From assembly GCA_900318835.1 (NCBI GenBank), contig ONLW01000007.1, positions 1 to 64,000 of the forward strand: DNA of 64,000 bases, read 5' to 3'. The DNA comes from an uncultured Bacteroidales bacterium (lineage in GTDB: Bacteria; Bacteroidota; Bacteroidia; Bacteroidales; P3). The notes beneath the pieces are model-generated. The model ran no database searches. It saw nothing but the letters and a program-made list of their open reading frames with translations, and was not told the origin of the DNA. Positions 36,233-45,644 of the stretch are shown here, piece by piece. Within the stretch, counting starts at the first letter, position 1, and each line of letters starts with the position of its first letter. The translations under genes and the position numbers were made by a program.

Positions 36233-37461
36233 AAGCCCTGCTTGAAGGTCGCAGGATATTGATTGCCGGCTACGGTCGCGAGGGTAAGAGCGCGGAACGA
36301 CTTGTCCAGCGGCTTGTGCCCAATGTCGAATATGTCATTGCCGATGGCAACGAGCAGATTGCCACCGAGGCATCCAAAGATTATGACTTGATAATCAAGA
36401 GTCCCGGTGTGCCTATGCGTGTCATGGGTGGGGTGGAGTGCTCGTCACTCACCGACCTTTTCCTGCAGGTCTATGGCGACATGACCATTGGCGTCACCGG
36501 CACTAAGGGCAAGTCCACCACCGCCAGCCTCATCCACCACCTGCTACCAGGTAGCATCCTGGCTGGCAACATTGGTATTCCGTTGTTCGATATTCTCGAC
36601 GAACTTCGCGAGGATTCTATTGTGGTGGCGGAACTCAGTTGTCACCAGCTTGAGAATATCCATCGCGCACCGCATACCTCGGTGCTTCTCAACCTCTTCC
36701 AGGAGCACCTCGACCACTACGAGAACTACCTCGGCTACAAGATGGCCAAGCTCCAGATAGCCCTTCGCCAGCATCCTGGCGACCATTTCTTCTATTGCAC
36801 CGACAATGCCGAGCTCGCCGACCTCGTCGCGCAGCATTCCGCAGCCATTGCCTCAGTCGTGCACCCTTATTCCATCAATGGTGTCTCCGTCGATGAGAGC
36901 ACGCTCCTCGACGCTTGTCCCCTCGATGGCGAGCATAACCGCAGCAATGCCCTTGTGGCCTGCCGCGTGGCATCGCTTGTGACGCGTCAGCCACTTAAAA
37001 CTTACAGCTTAAAACTTAAAACCTTCCAAGGGTTGCATCACCGCATGGAGAAAATAGGCGTGTATAAAGGTGTCACATGGTACGACGACAGCATCTCCAC
37101 CATCCCCGCCGCCGCCATCGCCGCCGTACGCGCCCTCGGCCGTGTCGACACACTCATCCTCGGTGGCTTCGACCGTGGCATCGACTATACGCCTCTCGTC
37201 GACTTCCTGAAAGAAAACCCGATAGCGAACCTTGTTTTCGTCGGACAAGCGGGCCGCAGGATATACAATCTCCTTTCACCTTTCACCTCTCACCTTTCAC
37301 CTTTAATAGAGGACGACTACACCAAGATTGTCCCATGGTGTGCCGAGCATACGCCACAGGGTGGGGTAGTGCTGCTCTCGCCTGCCGCCGCCAGCTATGA
37401 CGCTTTTAAGAACTTCGAGGTGCGCGGAGACTTCTACAGGGAACAGATTCTAAAGCTATGA
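36211..37461 (+). CDS. murD: Mur ligase, MurD type (MurD2-like)
   Basis: A 416-residue Mur ligase that adds glutamate to UDP-MurNAc-L-Ala with ATP. The N-terminal Rossmann segment is RRILIAGYGREGKSAERL, the ATP loop is GVTGTKGKSTTASL (about 94-107), and a central block is VAELSCHQLENI with LLNLFQEHLDHYENY. The C-terminal domain has VTWYDDSISTIPAAAIAAVRAL and GGFDRGIDYTPL. Since it overlaps murL, it is probably the L-Glu-specific MurD2 variant, whose product MurL then epimerises; specificity cannot be proved from sequence alone. Two 7-bp arrays lie in frame (36993-37027, 37272-37306). It overlaps the next gene by 4 bp (ATGA). Confidence 0.88.
   Translation: MYREEQLKALLEGRRILIAGYGREGKSAERLVQRLVPNVEYVIADGNEQIATEASKDYDLIIKSPGVPMRVMGGVECSSLTDLFLQVYGDMTIGVTGTKGKSTTASLIHHLLPGSILAGNIGIPLFDILDELREDSIVVAELSCHQLENIHRAPHTSVLLNLFQEHLDHYENYLGYKMAKLQIALRQHPGDHFFYCTDNAELADLVAQHSAAIASVVHPYSINGVSVDESTLLDACPLDGEHNRSNALVACRVASLVTRQPLKTYSLKLKTFQGLHHRMEKIGVYKGVTWYDDSISTIPAAAIAAVRALGRVDTLILGGFDRGIDYTPLVDFLKENPIANLVFVGQAGRRIYNLLSPFTSHLSPLIEDDYTKIVPWCAEHTPQGGVVLLSPAAASYDAFKNFEVRGDFYREQILKL
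36993..37027. repeat. 7-bp array in murD
   Basis: Five in-phase units (ACTTAAA, ACTTACA, GCTTAAA, ACTTAAA, ACCTTCC), encoding LKTYSLKLKTF. Confidence 0.8.
37272..37306. repeat. 7-bp array in murD
   Basis: Five in-phase units of CCTTTCA type, encoding SPFTSHLSPL. Confidence 0.85.
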
Positions 37462-38543
37462 TTGATTACAAGGAGATTCGGTATCAGCTCCATGAGCATC
37501 CGCAGACGGCTGGCTACGAGCAGTTTGCACATGATTTGATTGTCAAGCATCTGCAATCGCTTCATCCCGACAAGGTGTATACCAATGTTGGGGGCTATGG
37601 TGTAATCGCTGTTTGGGGGGTAGATCCCGCTGTTCCCACTGTTGCCTTCCGTGCCGACAATGATGCCCTGCCCATTGGCCACCGCTGCGGCCACGACGGC
37701 CACACGACAATATTGTTGCGGTTGGCAGAGCTTGTTGACGCTGCCAACAGTGACGTCAACAAACTCCTTCTTTGGCAGCCTGCCGAGGAGACGGGCACTG
37801 GCTCTCGTGCTGTGCTTGAGACGGGCATCCTTCAGCTGTATAACATCAAGGCTTTCTATGCTCTGCATAACCTCCCCGGCTATCCGTTGGGCACCGTCGT
37901 CCTTTGTCCGAGGACATTTGCCGCCGCCTCAACGGGCGTTGTCTACCACCTCGATGGGCGTGAAACCCATGCTTCGACACCCGAAATGGGCTTGAATCCA
38001 GGAATGGCTATCGCCGAGATAATCAATAGGTTTGATGGGTTTAATGGGGCGGGTGCTCCCGCTGAGCATTATAGTGGGGAGTTTCGTCAGTCCACACTCA
38101 TCTGTGTCCGTATAGGGCAGCCGTCTTTCGGCACCTCGGCCGGTCACGGCGAGGTGATGTTCACCCTCCGTGCCTTCACCAATAGCGAAATGGAGAGGAT
38201 GTTGGCTGATGCCAACAACATGGTGGCTGAGGTTGCAGAGCGCTATGGGCTGACGGTCAGCCGCTCGCTGGTGGAGCCTTTTCGCGCTACGGAGAACAAC
38301 CCAGACTGCGTGAATGCAATAGAAAAAGCGGCAAATGAATTGCCGCTAAATATTCAGTATCAAGAAACTCCCAACCGCTGGAGCGAAGACTTCGCCGAGT
38401 ATCTGTTGGAGTTCAAGGGAGCCATGTTCGGTATCGGCAGTGGCGAAACCCATGCCGAGCTTCATCATCCCGATTACGACTTCCCCGACGACCTCATTGA
38501 GCCCGCCGCCCAACTTTTTTTACGCCTCAGCTCTTCTTTTTAG
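37458..38543 (+). CDS. M20D family amidohydrolase
   Basis: A 361-residue zinc-dependent peptidase/amidohydrolase of the M20D (HipO/aminoacylase-like) group. Metal-site motifs: FRADNDALPIGHRCGHDGHT (about 64-84), QPAEETGTG with the catalytic Glu (about 112), a lid-domain DGRETHAS and a C-terminal GSGETHAELHHPDYDF. It hydrolyses N-acyl or N-aminoacyl amino acids or similar amides. The 4-bp overlap with murD suggests translational coupling and perhaps a role in trimming peptidoglycan-derived peptides or controlling the free amino-acid pool, but that is inference from position. A 9-bp array lies in frame at 38025. Its 3' end overlaps the convergent lipoprotein gene by 17 bp. Confidence 0.88.
   Translation: MIDYKEIRYQLHEHPQTAGYEQFAHDLIVKHLQSLHPDKVYTNVGGYGVIAVWGVDPAVPTVAFRADNDALPIGHRCGHDGHTTILLRLAELVDAANSDVNKLLLWQPAEETGTGSRAVLETGILQLYNIKAFYALHNLPGYPLGTVVLCPRTFAAASTGVVYHLDGRETHASTPEMGLNPGMAIAEIINRFDGFNGAGAPAEHYSGEFRQSTLICVRIGQPSFGTSAGHGEVMFTLRAFTNSEMERMLADANNMVAEVAERYGLTVSRSLVEPFRATENNPDCVNAIEKAANELPLNIQYQETPNRWSEDFAEYLLEFKGAMFGIGSGETHAELHHPDYDFPDDLIEPAAQLFLRLSSSF
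38025..38051. repeat. 9-bp array in M20 gene
   Basis: Three in-phase units (AATAGGTTT, GATGGGTTT, AATGGGGCG), encoding NRFDGFNGA. It is the same unit family as 28081-28116. Confidence 0.7.
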
Positions 38544-39168
38544 AAAGGGTGCTGGTTTTGCCAGTGTTTTTAGTGGTGCCAGTTTTCTTCTCCAGCGTGA
38601 TGTAGTTGGGGAAAGGAACCTGCGTGGTACCGACCGAGAGGCTGGGTTTCACACGGAGACCCACCTTCGACGAGGTGCCGTCGGAGGTGAAGCTGCTGGC
38701 GAAATTCTTCAGCGCATCCAAACCTTTTTTCGAGAACAGCTGGCCGAGGTCAGTGCTCACCGGCAGCGGCACCATGGTGGTGGTGCTGGGCTTGATGGTG
38801 TAGCTGCGACTGTTGACGCCGTTGGCGATGTCGGTGCCGTCGATGGCCAGAATCCAGTCGAGTGCCGTCATGGCGGCTTGCGTCTTGGTGGGATTGGTGA
38901 TGTCGACGTTGACGTCGAGGGCCAGCGGCACCTGTTTGCTCTGGTAGGCCGCCACGAGTTTCACAATGTCGGTGGCCGACAGGTTGCCCTGAGTCAGGTT
39001 TTTAACATTTACGCCCGCCACGCTTACGTTGGAAACGTTTTTGAGGGCGAATTCACAATTGGCTAAGTTGGCCACAGAGGAAAATTGCGAGGCAAGTTGA
39101 TTGATTACATCGCACGAACTCAGCAGGATAGAACCTGCCATAACTAAAGCAAGGGTTATCTTTTTCAT
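38527..39168 (-). CDS. lipoprotein, LEA-type-2-like
   Basis: A 213-residue lipoprotein: the signal peptide ends in a lipobox (ILLSSC, Cys 19). The mature part is beta-rich and alternates short hydrophobic strands (CEFALKNVSNVSVAGVNV, then VPLALDVNVDITNPT) in the way seen in LEA-type-2/WHy-like domains, with the typical NP(T) after a strand. The C-terminus is Lys/Thr/Ser-rich. Function unknown, but such domains are usually envelope-associated. It is transcribed leftward and overlaps the 3' end of the M20 gene by 17 bp. Confidence 0.7.
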   Translation of the reverse strand: MKKITLALVMAGSILLSSCDVINQLASQFSSVANLANCEFALKNVSNVSVAGVNVKNLTQGNLSATDIVKLVAAYQSKQVPLALDVNVDITNPTKTQAAMTALDWILAIDGTDIANGVNSRSYTIKPSTTTMVPLPVSTDLGQLFSKKGLDALKNFASSFTSDGTSSKVGLRVKPSLSVGTTQVPFPNYITLEKKTGTTKNTGKTSTLSKKKS

Positions 39169-39212
39169 GCTGCAAAAATACTACTTTTTTCGGATATGGG
39201 AGGAAAAAAATC

Positions 39213-39311
39213 CATCCCACCGACGTACCATCACCCTATCATCTCCGACCATGGTCGATGATGGTACGGAGATGGTACGGAATTGATACGGTTTTGGGTC
39301 GGTGTTGGTCC
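39213..39311. repeat. 11-bp palindromic array, copy 3
   Basis: Nine in-phase 11-bp units: CATCCCACCGA, CGTACCATCAC, CCTATCATCTC, CGACCATGGTC, GATGATGGTAC, GGAGATGGTAC, GGAATTGATAC, GGTTTTGGGTC, GGTGTTGGTCC. The first four resemble the complement of the last five, so the array is an imperfect palindrome centred near 39253. Confidence 0.92.
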
Positions 39312-39406
39312 CTATGAGGTATTGAGTATCAGTAATTTATGTGGTGTTTATAGTAAAGATGTTATATTATTGATTATCAATATCTTGGGTTTTGTTCAGA
39401 AAAAAG

Positions 39407-39438
39407 TTTGCAGAGGTGGGATTTTTTGTGTATTTTTG
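39407..39438 (+). promoter_or_regulatory. Bacteroidota-type promoter
   Basis: TTTG at 39407-39410, 20 bp, TATTTTTG at 39431-39438, 55 bp before glnS. Confidence 0.8.
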
Positions 39439-39492
39439 TAGATTGATTTTTGATAATTATATATATATAAATATAATAGTATTCAATTTGTT

Positions 39493-41187
<1,695 letters not shown>

Positions 41188-41193
41188 TACAAG

Positions 41194-41769
41194 ATGAGTA
41201 CACCATACCTTATATTGTTGGCTGTCATTGCAGCGGCGTGCTTGTTTTTCGCTCGGCGGAAGAAGGAGGAGGAAAAAAGTAGTGACTTCGAGGAAAAGAC
41301 GAAGGTGGATGCCGAGCGTGTCATTTGTGTCTACGACATGGATAAAGAGCGTTTGCAGGAAACCATTGACGGGTTCATCAATATGTATTCCGACAATGGT
41401 GACGTGGAGCGTCCGACAGTCAGGCATGAGGGTATATATTATCGGCTTTCCTTTAGCTCGAAGGTGGACTATGTCTCCTTGGCTTACTGGGTCAACTATC
41501 TTGTTTATTGCGACGAAAAGCAGCTGCAGCGCTTCATGGTGCGCGGATGGTATCCTTTTGGAGAGGTGCTGATTAAAGGCAAAATGATGCCTTTCAGCAA
41601 CCAGACCGTAATGCTCTATGTGGACAGGGAGGACAAAGAATGCGACAACATCTCCTTAGTCACCCCCGACGGCAACCATTACCTACAGCCATTCGCCATC
41701 AGTGGCAATCTTAAGCTCCTCGACCAAGGCAGCGAGAGTTATCAGCCATTGCCGCAGGTGCCGGATTAA
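41194..41769 (+). CDS. membrane-anchored hypothetical protein
   Basis: A 191-residue protein with one N-terminal membrane helix (residues 4-20) followed by a basic RRKKEEEK stretch and a soluble domain of about 150 residues. No known motif is visible. The mixed alpha/beta pattern and the Tyr/Trp-rich core (SLAYWVNYLVYC, MVRGWYPFGEV) suggest a compact cytoplasmic domain. It starts 6 bp after glnS and is likely in the same transcript. Function unknown. Confidence 0.65.
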   Translation: MSTPYLILLAVIAAACLFFARRKKEEEKSSDFEEKTKVDAERVICVYDMDKERLQETIDGFINMYSDNGDVERPTVRHEGIYYRLSFSSKVDYVSLAYWVNYLVYCDEKQLQRFMVRGWYPFGEVLIKGKMMPFSNQTVMLYVDREDKECDNISLVTPDGNHYLQPFAISGNLKLLDQGSESYQPLPQVPD

Positions 41770-41811
41770 CAACGACTATACAATAAATCAGACAATCTGT
41801 TTTATAGTGGC

Positions 41812-42246
41812 ATGGATAAGATACGGTACATAAACCTTTGTATTGTGGAGTTCGGCAAGCGGAATGGCATGCCTGCAGCGTTAGCGTTCAACTATCTGAA
41901 CAAATACAAAGGTTTCTATTTTCTTGACCGTAACTATGAGGCAGAGCATTTGCTGCCATTGGACGACACTCTGACCGACCTCGCCGAATACTGTAGACGT
42001 CACGGAGGGACCTCTTTGGCACAGAACGAGCCAAGCATCACACAGGATCAGTTGCAGTTTATCATCAACAGCGATGTGGAGCATATTGTCAGCCGACTAC
42101 AGGGCGAGAAAGGAATGCCATTGGACGAAGGTTTTAACTGTGTATATAACTCCAATACCTACAAGAAATTGTTGAATGTTGACACCGGCCTTTATTTACA
42201 GAGTGCCGACTACATATATGACTACCTGAAAGAAGAGCTTTGTTGA
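41812..42246 (+). CDS. DUF3791-like double-domain protein
   Basis: A 144-residue cytoplasmic protein. Residues 1-50 (RYINLCIVEFGKRNGMPAAL, LNKYKGFYFLDRNYE) resemble DUF3791. The last 55 residues (EEKGMPL-type start GEKGMPLDEGFN, then TGLYLQSADYIYDYLKEEL) resemble the separate short proteins often encoded beside DUF3791 genes in toxin-antitoxin-like clusters. Here both are in one polypeptide. The usual DUF3990 partner is missing; instead a DUF5674-like gene follows after 17 bp. A role in a toxin-antitoxin-like or defence-related module is possible but unproven. Confidence 0.55.
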   Translation: MDKIRYINLCIVEFGKRNGMPAALAFNYLNKYKGFYFLDRNYEAEHLLPLDDTLTDLAEYCRRHGGTSLAQNEPSITQDQLQFIINSDVEHIVSRLQGEKGMPLDEGFNCVYNSNTYKKLLNVDTGLYLQSADYIYDYLKEELC

Positions 42247-42263
42247 TGTAAAACGACGATTGT

Positions 42264-42605
42264 ATGCAAATTATTGAAAATCCGACAGACAGAAAGGTGT
42301 TGATGCCCATGATGCCAAACTATTTTGGCGACATGGTGAAAGCTGTGGTGGATATTGAGCGGAAGATTATCGGTGTGGATGCCGAGTTGCATGCCGACAT
42401 AGAGCAGACGCTGTTGGGACAGGGTTCTTCGCAGTATGACCTATGGGGTATCAATCTGTATCCCGAAATGGAGGGGGAGGATTTTATTGAGTTTGACTCG
42501 ATGATTAACATACGCCCCGGACAGGGCAACCGCAGTCGCGACGTGCAGGATGCCGACACGCGGCAGAGGATAATAGACACAGTAAACTATCTGCTGCCAT
42601 GTTGA
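42264..42605 (+). CDS. DUF5674-like protein
   Basis: A 113-residue cytoplasmic protein resembling DUF5674: VKAVVDIERKIIGVDAELHA (middle), then LLGQGSSQYDLWGINLYPE, an acidic strand EDFIEFDSMINIRPGQGNRS, and a C-terminal helix RQRIIDTVNYLL. The family has no known function to my knowledge. The conserved Asp/Glu and GQGS features hint at nucleotide or metal binding. It overlaps the next gene by 7 bp and follows the DUF3791-like gene by 17 bp, so the three probably form one operon. Confidence 0.7.
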   Translation: MQIIENPTDRKVLMPMMPNYFGDMVKAVVDIERKIIGVDAELHADIEQTLLGQGSSQYDLWGINLYPEMEGEDFIEFDSMINIRPGQGNRSRDVQDADTRQRIIDTVNYLLPC

Positions 42606-42940
42606 CGATGGAGTTCCAACATAAGGACTTGGCCAATGGCCGGTGGGCGCAGATGTCGCTGGCCGAGCAGATGCTGAACATCGGCAGCGAGGTGTCGCGT
42701 GCCAACCGTTGGAAAGCCAAAGGCAACGAAGAGCAGTGCCGCCGTGCCGCCGACCGTGCCTTGGAGCTGGTGTCGCTAACCATCGATGCCCACACGCACC
42801 GCCCCGGCTTGAAGGAACTCTGTCGCCTCTACGAGGTGATGGCTGATTACTACTACGACAAGAACACTTACCAAACCGACCCCAATGCCCTGCAGCGGTA
42901 TTTTGATGTGTTCTACTTCGATAAAAACAAAACAGAATAG
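42599..42940 (+). CDS. small all-helical hypothetical protein
   Basis: A 113-residue protein, probably a helical bundle: SLAEQMLNIGSEVSRANRW, QCRRAADRALELVSLTI, and KELCRLYEVMADYYYD. I recognise no family. The start at 42599 overlaps the preceding DUF5674-like gene by 7 bp. An internal ATG at 42608 would remove the overlap and is equally plausible. It probably works with the two preceding small proteins. The C-terminal stretch ends FYFDKNKTE. Confidence 0.6.
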   Translation: MLTMEFQHKDLANGRWAQMSLAEQMLNIGSEVSRANRWKAKGNEEQCRRAADRALELVSLTIDAHTHRPGLKELCRLYEVMADYYYDKNTYQTDPNALQRYFDVFYFDKNKTE

Positions 42941-43292
42941 ATGGTATTATTTGCGCTAAATTTGAAAACCGAAACAATGAAATAAAAAGAACAATAATTA
43001 AGACAACATATTGAGCTAACCGCCCATTATTCTCCCTATTAGAATCTGCAAAATTCAAAGCGTAAGAGAATAAGCTCGCGGGAGTTCACGCTTGGGCGTG
43101 GATTATTCGCACCTTATTATTACGCTGGCTTTGCAGAGCCTTAATAGGTGATAAGGAGCAACAAAGAATAATTCAACGCCTTTTTTATATGAAACACAAA
43201 TCATCTTTCTTTTTTCACTACTTAACAATGGTATTAATTGTTTTCTTGGCCTGCCGCAGGTTTTGTGGCTTATTCTATAATTTGAGTGTAAT
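42941..43292. other. intergenic region with hairpin and small reading frame
   Basis: 352 bp of AT-rich sequence. It holds an imperfect hairpin at 43112-43156 (outer arms CCTTAT / ATAAGG, inner GGCT / AGCC) and a 35-codon reading frame at 43189-43296. The sequence upstream of the hairpin has no recognised feature and may be a decayed element. Confidence 0.5.
43112..43156. other. imperfect hairpin
   Basis: Nested stems CCTTAT/ATAAGG, TATTA/TAATA and GGCT/AGCC. It could be the 3' end of a small RNA or a terminator, but no T run follows. Confidence 0.4.
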
Positions 43293-43296
43293 ATGA
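43189..43296 (+). CDS. possible 35-residue hydrophobic peptide
   Basis: A short frame MKHKSSFFFHYL... with a hydrophobic core (TMVLIVFLAC), like a signal peptide or a tiny membrane protein. Its stop codon overlaps the start codon of the following lipoprotein gene as ATGA, which is typical of translational coupling. No ribosome-binding evidence can be judged in this group. It may be a leader peptide or the decayed start of an older gene. Confidence 0.3.
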   Translation: MKHKSSFFFHYLTMVLIVFLACRRFCGLFYNLSVI

Positions 43297-44027
43297 AACC
43301 CATTTTTCCTTTACTTGTTGGCGTATTGTTGATGTCGTCATGTAGCAATACAGATAGCAACAAATCATCAGAACCATTGGTTGACATTTGGTTTAAATAT
43401 GACGAGCCTGTAAATGGGTATGATATCAAATTGCACTGTCGGCAAGCCTTCGATGGGTATCCGAATTATTTTAGTTTAGAATTATACCTAAATCAGGGGC
43501 ATAGACGCATAAAAGAATTTACGACAGAACTTATTGCATTAGAGCGTATTTGGAGAGATGATTTTATTGGCCAAGACACAATAATACTCCATAACACACA
43601 TGAAGAAATTGGTTCTCCTTTTATTGACTGCAAAAACATTGTTTATTTCGAGGATATGAATTTTGATGGGAAGAAAGACCTTGTTATTTGTATGTTTCCA
43701 GGCGGTGCTCCAAATGTAGGGGATTGTGAGAATTATCTCGTATATTCCATTAATGATTATGGCATGACTTTGTGCGATAACACGTTCACTCGCGAAATAG
43801 GAAAGGCTGTTTGTAGGGCGGACTACACGGTGGATAGCCTAAACAAAAGTATTACACTAACTGAGTATGACACGTATATAGGATACACCGAGAAAAAATA
43901 TTGGTTCAAAAATGGATACCCATACAAATACGACTATACGAAAGTCTATGACGATGAAAAGTTTCAATACCACATCAAATTATATGATGCCGAACTTGAT
44001 GTAGCAGAGAATTATTGGCCGTATTAA
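43293..44027 (+). CDS. hypothetical lipoprotein
   Basis: A 244-residue exported lipoprotein with a lipobox LLMSSC (Cys 17). The mature domain is beta-rich and contains FEDMNFDGKKDLVI (about residues 123-136), the Asp-rich pattern of an FG-GAP/XAC2610-like calcium-binding blade. No enzymatic motif is visible. The gene is markedly AT-rich and begins a three-gene AT-rich islet (to 45151), which suggests horizontal origin. The following gene starts 13 bp later. The role is unknown; immunity proteins of contact-dependent toxins sometimes have this general form. Confidence 0.65.
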   Translation: MKPIFPLLVGVLLMSSCSNTDSNKSSEPLVDIWFKYDEPVNGYDIKLHCRQAFDGYPNYFSLELYLNQGHRRIKEFTTELIALERIWRDDFIGQDTIILHNTHEEIGSPFIDCKNIVYFEDMNFDGKKDLVICMFPGGAPNVGDCENYLVYSINDYGMTLCDNTFTREIGKAVCRADYTVDSLNKSITLTEYDTYIGYTEKKYWFKNGYPYKYDYTKVYDDEKFQYHIKLYDAELDVAENYWPY

Positions 44028-44040
44028 AAAAAGGACTATT

Positions 44041-44730
44041 ATGGAAAACAATATCTCATTGTCTGAATATTTGAAGAAATACGAATTTCTCAAATATGGT
44101 ATGATAGCACAATGTGCGCTAATAAAGGAAATAGAAATTTATGCCTTTGCTAATTGTAGCAAGGATATGTTTGAGAAGTTTAGGTATAACCAGTACCACT
44201 TACTTGGAATCGTTGACAAGGATTCGACGCACCAAGTTATTCGAGGAACATATATGTACCAAGTGGTTGAATGGTATGACGGCGAAAAGGTACAGCACAC
44301 TGGAATAACGACACCTCTTTATTTAGGACTACGGTTATCGAAGGAAGATACGGAGATGGATATTGCGAATTTGTATATTCCTGACTTAATCTCTAATGAA
44401 TTGTACAAAATAATTCGTTCCCGTAGAGGTTCTGGTGTAGAAGTAACTCCTCAGTTGGTAAACAGGTATAAAGTACCCAAGGGAATACATGATATATGGT
44501 CTTCGCATAATATTGAAGTCAAGGATGGAAAGGCCTACCTGCCGGTTAAGAAAGGCGACATTTTATGCATTCATGCAGTAGACCATGCAATAAAAAGCAT
44601 TGGTCAAGAGATTATAGCAATATGCAGATACACATGTAAAGAAACAGGACGTTTGGTCTACGCAAATTTCAATCTTGATGAATTGACAATTGAGGATAAA
44701 GACGACAACGGGTATTATGATTTACTTTGA
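44041..44730 (+). CDS. hypothetical cytoplasmic protein
   Basis: A 229-residue protein that I do not recognise. It has no signal peptide or membrane segment. The pattern is mixed alpha/beta with a central acidic stretch (LSKEDTEMDIANLYIPDLI) and a C-terminal beta segment (LPVKKGDILCIHAVDHAIK, then ETGRLVYANFNLDEL). AT-rich composition matches both neighbours. It follows the lipoprotein gene by 13 bp and overlaps the next gene by 14 to 41 bp depending on that gene's start. Together they look like one transferred operon. Confidence 0.6.
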   Translation: MENNISLSEYLKKYEFLKYGMIAQCALIKEIEIYAFANCSKDMFEKFRYNQYHLLGIVDKDSTHQVIRGTYMYQVVEWYDGEKVQHTGITTPLYLGLRLSKEDTEMDIANLYIPDLISNELYKIIRSRRGSGVEVTPQLVNRYKVPKGIHDIWSSHNIEVKDGKAYLPVKKGDILCIHAVDHAIKSIGQEIIAICRYTCKETGRLVYANFNLDELTIEDKDDNGYYDLL

Positions 44731-45151
44731 AGCATTGGCACAAACATTTGATTTTGGTAAATTTAAGGGATGTGATCTTGGAGAAGTTTTAATGTGTGCA
44801 CCAGATTACATAACTTGGGTTACTAATAATATCGAGGGCGAAAGATGTGCTTTTTCTGAAGAGATTATTGAGCAAATGAGAACCGTATTCCCATATATTG
44901 AATTGACAGATGATTTGTTGAGAAAAATTGAACAACGAAGAGATGAATACTTAGAAGACCAATACTTCAAAACAGTAACACTTGAGGAAATGCTGGAAAG
45001 CGATAGGGAGGATGAAGAGTGTAGAATGGCTATAGAAGAAACTTATGATAGATATAACGGTACATATGCACAGGACGAAATGGGCTATAGTGATGACGAC
45101 ATTGACACAATATTTGATGGAGACCCCTCTGCGTACTGGAATATTGATTAG
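44717..45151 (+). CDS. ExoX C-terminal-like small acidic protein
   Basis: A 144-residue acidic protein starting MIYFEALAQTFDFGKFKG. Residues 10-35 (FDFGKFKGCDLGEVLMCAPDY, then ITWV) match the short module found at the C-terminus of exodeoxyribonuclease X-like proteins and in DUF3820-type small proteins (FGKyKG ... dp.Yl.Wv). The remainder is a strongly acidic helical region (RREDEYLED-like, DREDEECRMAIEE). I prefer the ATG at 44717; one at 44690 is also in frame. It overlaps the preceding gene's end by 14 bp. It is possibly a nucleic-acid-associated accessory protein. Confidence 0.55.
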   Translation: MIYFEALAQTFDFGKFKGCDLGEVLMCAPDYITWVTNNIEGERCAFSEEIIEQMRTVFPYIELTDDLLRKIEQRRDEYLEDQYFKTVTLEEMLESDREDEECRMAIEETYDRYNGTYAQDEMGYSDDDIDTIFDGDPSAYWNID

Positions 45152-45163
45152 GAACCGACATGT

Positions 45164-45255
45164 ATCCGACTACGTGCGCACTAATGGTCGGACTACGTGT
45201 GGGCATGTGGTCGCACTAGATGTGGGCATGTAGTCGCACTAGGTGTGCGTGCCTA
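45164..45255. repeat. 23-bp tandem array
   Basis: Four adjacent 23-bp units (GTCGCACTAGATGTGGGCAT-like), each made of a 12-bp and an 11-bp half (CGACTACGTG / GGGCATGTG type). Confidence 0.85.
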
Positions 45256-45479
45256 GTTGAAGGTCGAGAAAAGATTATATCTTTTTTGCAAGAAGATATG
45301 CTTTTTTTTTATGATTGGGTATATGTTTTGGGGTCAGAAAAAAGACTATACATAGACCGCCGACTCATCGCCGAGGGATCACCGAGAGGTCATGGGGTGA
45401 TGGTTTTGAAAATCAATGTTTTGTATGTTTATTGTGCTGCTTTATATATTGGGCTGGTTTTCAGTGGTTTTGTTGTTGC

Positions 45480-45534
45480 CGCAAAGAAGGCGCAAAGAAT
45501 ACACGAAGAAGGAGAGAAGAAGGCATAAAGAGCT
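45480..45534. repeat. 11-bp array (CGCAAAGAAGG type)
   Basis: Five in-phase 11-bp units: CGCAAAGAAGG, CGCAAAGAATA, CACGAAGAAGG, AGAGAAGAAGG, CATAAAGAGCT. The sequence is unlike the palindromic 11-bp arrays but has the same period. Confidence 0.75.
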
Positions 45535-45611
45535 GTCAATTACTGAGCCATAAATGATGGAGAGATTTTGCTTGTTTTTTGGGGAGTCAATTCCAAGAAA
45601 ATTATAATATT

Positions 45612-45644
45612 TTTGGAGTGTATTCCAAAAAAGTTGTATATTTG
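45612..45644 (+). promoter_or_regulatory. Bacteroidota-type promoter
   Basis: TTTG at 45612-45615, 21 bp, TATATTTG at 45637-45644, about 20 bp before the DUF4143 gene. Confidence 0.8.

Larger units (their letters stand above)
39169..39492. other. intergenic region upstream of glnS
   Basis: 324 bp without a gene. It contains an 11-bp palindromic array (39213-39311), an AT-rich stretch, and the glnS promoter (39407-39438). Confidence 0.7.

Noticed and set aside
45220-45528. 102-codon plus-strand frame between the AT-rich islet and the DUF4143 gene
   Set aside because: It begins inside the 23-bp array and ends inside the 11-bp array, has uneven composition and resembles no family; most likely non-coding.
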